Below the pieces are notes generated by a model. It was not told where the DNA came from, did no database searches, and saw only the letters and a list, made by a program, of their open reading frames with translations. The translations under genes were made by a program, and so were the position numbers. This document shows, in pieces, positions 56,830-64,000 of a stretch of DNA of 64,000 bases (the first letter of the stretch is position 1; each line of letters opens with the position of its first letter). Origin of the DNA: Artemisia argyi (Eukaryota; Streptophyta; Magnoliopsida; Asterales; Asteraceae); NCBI GenBank assembly GCA_030686995.1, contig CM060684.1, positions 6,469,897 through 6,533,896 of the forward strand. Direction: 5' to 3'.

Positions 56830-57320
56830 CGGAATAGCTACTCATGGGTTTTTACTAATGATTAGTTATTCACGCAAAGAGCAGGGACTAAACATGAAAC
56901 TAGTCCAAACCTTACCTTACACGGGCATCTGACGGCGTCAGATTTAACTCTTGACGCCGTCAGCTCGATGGATCAGCAATATTAACCCAAAACCAATCAC
57001 TTTCAACCCATACCCCACAAATCTCACCCAAGGTGCTGCTGCTACTCCGATTCTCCACCTCCCAATTCGACGTCTTCCGCATCCAATCTCCACTTTGTAA
57101 GTAAGTTTTCTTCATCCTTTTTCGATCAATTATCCTTAGGACCCATCAATTTGAAAAACCCCTTTCGCCCGAAACCCTACTCTTGACCCATTATTAGCAA
57201 ATCGGAATGCCATCCAATTGGTGATTTGTAATCATGGGGTTACCATTTGATGATGTTGTCTCACCCGAATCATGCATTAATCTAGAGAAAACCCATCATG
57301 CCTCGGATTCTTTGACCCCC
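56830..57320 (+). other. Non-coding interior of the gypsy element
   Basis: It contains an inverted TGACGGCGTCA/TGACGCCGTCA pair at 56,930-56,966 and a C-rich, leader-like stretch (57,000-57,110). It ends at the junction gaccccc with the next element. No gene was seen. Confidence 0.5.
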
Positions 57321-60300
57321 TGATGAGTGTCTAAATACTCATCATTTTATACTAATCTGAACTGCCAAAACATACAAAAACACTCAAATATACATCAAAA
57401 TACTTAAAATATCTTAGAGGTGTGTTTTATATGTTTCAAATGCAAAATATGCAAAAACAGATGAAAAACGTACAAAGTTTGCATAATTGGCAGTTTCAGT
57501 CCCTCAAGTTTCATAAATTGGCAAAACTAGTCCCTGGTTATTCTAAAAACTTGAAAAAGTCACCAAAGGTCCTTTTTAATCATAAAGTTACATATTTAGT
57601 CCTTTGGTACAAAGTTTCACAAAATTACAAGTTTAATCCCTTAACTTTGGAATTTGACAGAAATGGTCCCTGGGATGTAAAAACTTTGAGAAATTCAATT
57701 TTTGTCCTTGTACTAATAATCTTTTGCAGGAATGGTCCTTGGTGTGAAGTTTGGTGAAATTACATAATCAGTCCCTGAAGTTTGGTGAATTGGCAAAAAT
57801 AGTCCCCGGGAATTTCAAAAGTGAAATTTATCAAAAAAATACCCGTGTACTATTCATTGGTGGCAAGATTAGTCCTTATGATAACTATGGGAAAGTCACA
57901 CATCAGCCCCTAAACTTTCACTTAATTACATTTTTGGTCCTTGTGATTTAATACCTAAATAACCAAACGGACCTATGTATTATATTAAACCAAATCCAAA
58001 CCCAACACAACCATTACCCCAGCCCACCCACCTTTTTACCCTAGCCCAAAATATAAGCCCATCCAACACCCCTGGTATATCAATACCAGTTTGACCAGGG
58101 TCAAACCCCGCCTAAAACCACCACCACTTCCACCTCCCTCACACAGCCAAAACCACCCTCCACCTTGCCTGGTATTGCCACCACCTCAACCCCCACTTGC
58201 CTTACCCACTCCCTTCCACCTCCACAACCCTCCAAAACCTTGAAAACTTCACCACGCAATCCACAGTACCCCCCCTTGGACTTTTGGCGCCAAAAAGAGC
58301 TTTTAAATGGCCTGGATCAATTGGACCATATCAAGGGCTAGGAAGTGGTGGGAATTACCCCAGTGGGTCCCACATACTCAGAAAATGGCTACAAAAGGGA
58401 AAGAAGGCAGAAGAGTTCAATATATTAGAATAGTTTTAGAATAAAGTAGTCGTAGGTAGTATAATTTGCTCATTAAGTTGTATTTTCAATTAGAACAAGT
58501 TTGTATCAGTTAATTTCATGTACTGTGATCCTCAATTCAAGTTAATTTCAAGTTTCAGTTGTTATCCCATTTTATGCCATTTTCAAGTTTGATAAAAATC
58601 ACAAACTGCTCAACTGTTGTTGTTAGTTATTGTTAAGGTTGTTCATAAGCTTATATAAGCTCTGACAAAGCATTATTAAGTCTTAGGAAACCTTGATTGT
58701 CTGTTTAAATCATAAATAAAAAATTACCAAAAATAATCAATAAAATATAAAGAAAATAAAAAAAATATTGTTTGAAGAAAGATAAGAGCTGAGCAAGGTG
58801 TGTTTTGGATTGCTTCTGGGTTAGTAGACTTGTGGAAGTCAGTAGGTGTGATTTGGTTCACTGGTTTACTTGTGCTCAGCCTATCTTCATTTGTAAGCAA
58901 TTCTTAAATTCTTAAGCTTTATTAGTTTTATTGTTTTTATAGTGTAAATTTAGTTCATATAGCTTTAATTAACTTTAATTAATTTGTTTCAAGTTTTGAA
59001 ATCATAGTTTTAGTTTAATAATCACAAGTTATAGTGTAAAATTTAGCTTAAGGGACTGTTTGGATTAAGGCAGCCCATGGTGATTTAGGGTGTCTCAGTT
59101 GATATTTGTTTTTCCATTAAGTCACTTTAGGTTATATTAGGCTGAGTAAAGAATAAAAGTGGTATGTTTATTTAAGAAAAGTCAAAATCATAATTAATCA
59201 CCCCTCACAGTTAACTGTGAGGGATTTGTGATCCACAAAACCTCATATCACTTTATTAGTTGTAGCTTAAGCTCAAAATAGGTTCTATATAGCTTATATT
59301 AACTTAATTAATCAGTAGTGAGTGTTAGAAGATCATAAAAGTCAACTAGTTCAAGTTTCTTAAAAAGTCAATTTCACACTTCTCAGATTTTTCCAATATT
59401 TGGGAGAATTGTTTAGAATTTAGGAATTAGATTTAGGACTTGAAACTTGTTCCTAGTTCAAGTCCACCACCTCAACTTTGATTTCACACCTTCATTACAT
59501 TTTTAAGATTTTTGTACTGGGCCCCACTCACCCTCAAACTTACTTGCAGGGCAAGGGTGTGCCCTGCTGCAGCAGACCATAGCCACACCACCCACTTTGT
59601 GGTGGTTTTGTGACCAACTCAGTGGGCCCCACACCCTCTAAATAGTTTTTCCCAACCCCCTCCTACCAGGGAGTTAGGATTGACCTTTTGTTTGACCTGA
59701 ATCCCAGTGGACCCCACTTAAAATTGACACTCATCTTTGTCCCCATTCTGAGTTCTAATTGGTTTTTGGATTAGCTTATTTTGGCTTATCAGCTTATCTA
59801 CTGAGCTTATTTGACCAACTTAAGCTTTGACAAGTCCAAAGCACTTATTAGGATCAGAATATACCAAGGTGGGTCCCACATAAGCTCATTTGAGCTTATT
59901 TGCCCTTTCAGTCAACAAAAGTCAACTGTGGAAGCAATAAGCTTCCACAGTGCTTATTAATAAGTTCTAAAATTATTGTTTTTACAAAAGTTGCTTATTT
60001 TTATATATAATATAGTTTTGTTAAAGAAAAATCCAGAAAAGACAACATAAAAATAAGTGATAGTTTCTATTTAATTTAATTTAATTTTAATTTTCATTTT
60101 TAGATTTTAATTAAGTAAGTTGTGTTTTTATATTTTTATTAATTTCCTTTTAGGTTAAAGTATTTTTAATAATTTTCTCAAATTTTTATTTTGTAATTTA
60201 GTATTTATTAGAATTAAAATTAGTTTAATTAATAATTAATTAATAAGTAAGTTATAAATAGCATAATTAATTTTTATATAGCAACACCTAGTTTTTATAT

Positions 60301-61037
60301 TTTTTTTATCTTTTATAAGTTATAATATAGTTTTATAAATTTTTCCATAATTTTCTATGTTGATTTAGTATTATTTGTAATTTAAAATAATTTAATTAGT
60401 TTAATTAATATAAATAGTTTTTAATTAATAGAAAATCTATAAAAAGACAAAAACATTTATTTTTATTTTTTATACTTTCTTCAAGTTCATTTTAAGTTTT
60501 AGAAATTATTTTTATAAATTTTTAGTGTTTATTATTTTTAGTTTTATTTAAGTTAGTTTTAATTAAATAGTTAAATAGTTTTTAATTAAATAATCAATAA
60601 TAAATAATATAATAATCTAAAAAATAGTTTTCTTTTTAATTTAATTTTATTTTAAGTTTAAGTTTATAGAATTTTCATTTTTAACCCTTGTAGTTTATTT
60701 TTCTTAAAACTCACCTTTTTCTCAGTACGCAGTCGCGTCTGATTTTTAAATTGGTGTACGTTTAAACATTTTTAAATATCTAGGTTTTACGTAATCGTTT
60801 TAATAGTTATTTTAAGTTATAAAACCCTAGTTTAAATCACTCACACTTTATACCTTTCCTGTTCACATTCACTGATCACAGATTCGTTTATAATAAAACA
60901 TCGCACACCTCGTTGGGACATTACGACCCGGGAAAACACTGTATTTCACGGAAGCATTTGCCTCAGCTGTTTGACTATTATACTTGACCATTCACAAGTG
61001 GTTGACCAATAATTATCTGACTGTTTGAGGCGAATCA
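57321..61037 (+). repeat. 5' giant LTR (copy 2)
   Basis: Non-coding. The first 650 bp consist of loosely repeated 'ggtccctgg.. aaatt' phrases, giving spurious frames at 57,422-57,951. 57,960-58,300 is CCACC-rich and 59,980-60,700 is extremely AT-rich. The distal end carries cgacccgggaaaacact and ggaagcatttgcc, shared with copy 1. Confidence 0.75.
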
Positions 61038-61263
61038 AAATTTGGCGCCGCTGCCGGGGAGGTTGTGCGCTTATTTTAAACGATTTTGCGTATTAGTGAT
61101 TCTGAATATACATCCATTGTATATTTACCATCTTTTATCTATATTTTTATAAAACAAAACACAAAAATATTCACCTTTACACCCCTACCTATTTGATTCT
61201 TCATTTCTCATCCCCAAAACCCTTTGATTCTACCTTGTTCCACTTATCTCATAATTGATTCTA

Positions 61264-63590
61264 ATGGCATCTCTCGATGACGATTTCTTTAAACAAAGGG
61301 CCTGTAAAAGTAAAGTTGAAAAACTTGAGGCCTTGTCAAAGATATCGAGATGTCATGTTGATTATGATAGACCATCGATTCATATTCCCTCTCCAGTGAG
61401 GGAAATGGAACGAGAAACCGAGGTAACAAAGGACCTTGTACTTTCCTCTGACGATGGAGGTGCTAAATACGTCCAAACCACGGTTATCCAAAAACCTGAG
61501 CTCACTAATGCTCCTAAACCTTCAAGAATCAATCCTGATCTTTCACGGTTTACGGTTAAAAGTTTGTCAAGCAAACGTATAGAGCTTAGGGTAGTGACTG
61601 AAAAGAACGACTTACCCAATCTTCACGTTTATCAAGAACCAAAACCCGAGACCATAACGGAAGTGGTGGAAATTTCTAGCTCTAAGAGCACACCACTTGT
61701 CCCACCTCCAGATTTTGTTCCTTGTGACGGTTGTGGTGAGCCGCTTTTCGGTTTTCCATGTCGTTGGTGTACATGTGTACAATGTGGTAATGATATTCAA
61801 AACGGGAGTTGTTTGTTTTGTGGATCGAGTAATTCATTTGCTTTTGATCCTAATCAAAACTCATTCAACAACCCCTCAAATTTTTCAAACTACCCATCAC
61901 ATTCATACGAGCAAGAATCATATTATCCAAATATCAATGATGCTTCGTATCAAAATACACCAAACCAGACTCAACAGTTTTACTGTTGTGAGTACTGTGG
62001 AGGTCCACATTTTAGCTCTGATTGTCAAACAAGGAATCCATTTCCTTGTAACAATTACGACTATTCGTTTCAAGACCCACCTCCACAATACCTAATGGAC
62101 CAAGGCAACTCCTCAAAACCAGCAAGACCCTTGTCTAGAGGTTCTTGAAAAACTTAAAAACATTAGGGAGGAGTTAGCTAATATGTCGCTTCGCCATGAT
62201 CCAAGTTCTTCTTTTGTATATTGTGGGGGTCCTCATAATGATGATCAATGTCAACCTTCCGGTTTTGACACATCCACACCTCCACAATTTCCACTCATTC
62301 AAAATTCTCGTGATAAATCTATCGCAGAATTACTTGCTGAAGAACGAGATTCTAGGAAAAGCATGGAAGATTTAATTGCTGAGCAAAGAGTAGCCAAAAT
62401 ACGTGCCAATATTCGCTATGCTGCTTTTTATGAGGACGATGATGACAGTGATGATGATGATAACATTGTTATCATTCAAAAAGAATCATCAAGTTCATCA
62501 GTTGAGACTTCTTCCATGGAGATACAGGGAGAAACGAATATAACTGAATCACCAGCAGTAGAAATAATGGAACTTGTAGACTCCATTACTGCTAGTCCTT
62601 CTCAACTCCCTGAGTCTGTTATCACACCCGAGGTTCCCACTAACTCTCTGAACATGGGGGACGAGCATCTTGACACAATTTCTGCAAAGGAATCTGACGA
62701 ATTCATAAAGTCTAGTGTTGAGAACCTTGTCCCAATCCCAAGAGAGTCACAGGGAATTCTTGATCATATGTGTGATATTCCTACCCCCTGATAATCCAAA
62801 TGATCAAATTGAGAATGTCTCTAATTACAGTAATGATTGTATATCTTATGGAGACATTGAGTATGTTGAGGCATCACTGCCTCATTCTGATGTTGATCCT
62901 ATTCTTGAGGATTTCACAGAGGAACTCACTCACATCATTCCACTTCTATCTGGAAGTAATAATGATATTCTTGATTTTGAAGCCGATATGGGAGAAACTA
63001 AAAATCTTTTAAACTTTAATCCCAACATCGAGCTTAGTACTTCACATACTGATGAAAATTCTTTATCTTCTGGAGACATCAGTTATGTGGAGGAATTACC
63101 TTCTGAGCTTGTCAACTCAGAAGAAGAAAATGATAATCACTTTGTTCCCGAAGCAGTCAAGACTACTCTCACTAATCCTCTATATGAATTCAAATCTGAA
63201 TTCACTTTGATTTCTGATAATCCACTCTTTGATATTCAGAATGAGGATGGTGATGAGTTCACAACGGAACATGAGTTCACGGATTTACATCTTGTGAATG
63301 ATTCTCTTTATGAGGAGTTCTCCTTTAAGCTCACTCATATCATATCTCCACCGGAGTATGATACTTTCTATTTTGATATAGATATACCTATAATATGTCT
63401 TGATCAAACGAGCTTAAAAGAGGAGATTCATGAAACAATGAATTCTCCTATTGAAGATGAGGAGTTAGTTATGATTTTCATCATGACTTTCTTTCTTTTC
63501 TTCATATATTCTGTTCCTTATCCTGTTCTTCACTCTTTCGGGAGTGAGGACATTATCTTTGTCCCCGGCATTCTCATTTATAAATTATGA
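61264..63590 (+). pseudogene. Leader protein of the giant-LTR element (Cys-rich then acidic), broken by two frameshifts
   Basis: Piece 1 (ATG 61,264 to the stop at 62,148) has a charged N-terminus and a cysteine cluster typical of this Asteraceae retroelement family (CDGCGEPLFGFPCRWCTCVQC, CLFCGSS, CCEYCGGPHFSSDCQ), reminiscent of zinc ribbons. Piece 2 (open from about 62,115 in another frame to 62,791) begins LEVLEKLKNIREELANMS, contains CGGPHNDDQC and a DDDDSDDDDN acidic run. Piece 3 (another frame, about 62,785-63,590) carries YGDIEYVEA, LTHIIPLLSG and a hydrophobic tail (MTFFLFFIYSVPYPVLHS). Family members from memory read as one continuous protein, so the breaks near 62,110 and 62,785 (beside a C5 run) are probably single-base frameshifts. 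Function is unknown. Confidence 0.7.
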
Positions 63591-63919
63591 GCCGGGTACT
63601 TGTCTCATCGGTGTGGAACTTTCACGTGCTTTAAATGTTTATCCGAACATCTTGAATGAAAGTCCGATTGAGATTGTCTCTTCCACTTACTTCCCCATAG
63701 ATTTTTAAATTGCTTTTTCTCCAGGTCTGTTCAGGATTTCTTTATTACAGTTAACCGTTCACAAGCGGTTAGCTTGCGTGATAAACCTGACAGTTTGGGA
63801 GAAAAGAAATCAAATACGGGGTCGAGTCAAGCTAGTGACTCGGGAATCAAAAACATTAGCAAAAACATGGGTTTTCACCCGTGTGTAACACCCTAGTGTG
63901 GGGGAGATGCCCCACACGT

Positions 63920-63920
<1 letters not shown>
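63591..63920 (+). other. Non-coding interior following the leader coding region
   Basis: It contains gggtcgagtcaagctagtga (about 63,821) and gtgtgggggagatgcccc, both present in the interior of copy 1 next to its primer-binding region. This defines where copy 1 lost its coding part. Confidence 0.7.

Positions 63921-63988
<68 letters not shown>
63921..63988. repeat. (AT)n microsatellite at the window end
   Basis: About 34 TA/AT units followed by cctc and an A run at the edge. Confidence 0.95.
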
Positions 63989-63990
<2 letters not shown>

Positions 63991-64000
63991 TCAAAAAAAA

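Larger units (their letters stand above)
53871..57320 (+). mobile_element. Non-autonomous Ty3/gypsy element (Athila/Tat-like), 5' LTR plus broken gag, cut off by another insertion
   Basis: The LTR runs from TGATGAGGCG (53,871) to ACGCATCA (55,220), about 1,350 bp, followed by an Asp-tRNA-type primer-binding region TGGCGCCGCAGCCCGGGGA from about 55,227. A gag-type coding region follows, with no protease, reverse transcriptase or integrase. At 57,321 it is interrupted or bounded by the giant-LTR element. The 3' LTR is not in the window. Confidence 0.75.
57321..64000 (+). mobile_element. Giant-LTR retrotransposon, copy 2 (plus strand, 3' end outside window)
   Basis: The LTR runs from TGATGAGTGTCTAAATACTC at 57,321 to about 61,037 (3.7 kb). 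A primer-binding region TTGGCGCCGCTGCCGGGGA follows from about 61,041. Its first 350 bp and last 150 bp are diverged relatives of copy 1 at 10.5-15.6 kb in opposite orientation. The interior carries three frame pieces of a leader protein and then the gtgtgggggagatgcccc stretch that copy 1 also has. No protease, reverse transcriptase or integrase appears before the window ends. Confidence 0.8.

Overview
This is a plant nuclear window, AT-rich and dominated by nested transposable elements. It most likely comes from Asteraceae, tribe Anthemideae (Tanacetum, Chrysanthemum or Artemisia relatives). That placement is inferred from the LTR-retrotransposon at 57.3-64 kb, whose cysteine-rich and acidic leader protein belongs to a family I know mainly from pyrethrum and its relatives. 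No rRNA, bona fide tRNA, CRISPR array or bacterial-type gene was seen.

Layout. (1) 1-5.7 kb, minus strand: a 21-exon gene read by eye. It encodes a divergent arginyl-tRNA synthetase (ArgRS) and is open and in frame through all 20 splice junctions (749 codons to the window edge). The HIGH motif is replaced, part of the catalytic core is missing, the N-terminus is built from serially duplicated small exons, and a non-ArgRS domain follows the anticodon-binding domain. This is the most unusual object in the window. (2) 5.7-7.4 kb: a Helitron-type 3' end and two foldback MITEs. (3) 7.7-10.5 kb: a broken gypsy-associated Transposase_28-like gene. (4) 10.5-15.6 kb: a minus-strand LTR element with a giant (about 3.9 kb) LTR, a tiny non-coding interior and a truncated second LTR. 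(5) 16-21.4 kb: a CCGGTCAAGACCCGG minisatellite joined to a pseudogene of an ARM-repeat protein, then non-coding repeat with one hAT MITE. (6) 21.4-29.1 kb: a diverged tandem duplication holding a small secreted-peptide gene (intact at 25.7 kb) and its broken copy (28.7 kb). A third, inverted relic lies at 41.2 kb. (7) 29.5-36.2 kb: another minisatellite, exon remnants resembling an importin-beta3 gene, a 59-bp hairpin-core minisatellite, and a third minisatellite plus ARM-UTR cassette. (8) 36.2-43.8 kb: hAT MITEs with simple internal motifs, SINE-like sequences and other small repeats. (9) 44-57.3 kb: a minisatellite plus ARM pseudogene interrupted by a young, nearly intact Ty1/copia element (45,085-53,823, perfect 5-bp target duplication) and then by a gypsy element carrying only a broken gag. 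(10) 57.3 kb to the end: a plus-strand relative of the giant-LTR element with its leader coding region broken by two frameshifts.

Only three units look potentially functional: the ArgRS-like gene, the small secreted-peptide gene and the copia element. The rest is a record of insertion. Gypsy and copia landed in an ARM pseudogene cassette that had already been copied to several places together with its minisatellite. Exon boundaries were assigned by eye from splice consensus, phase and remembered family alignments, not from transcripts.
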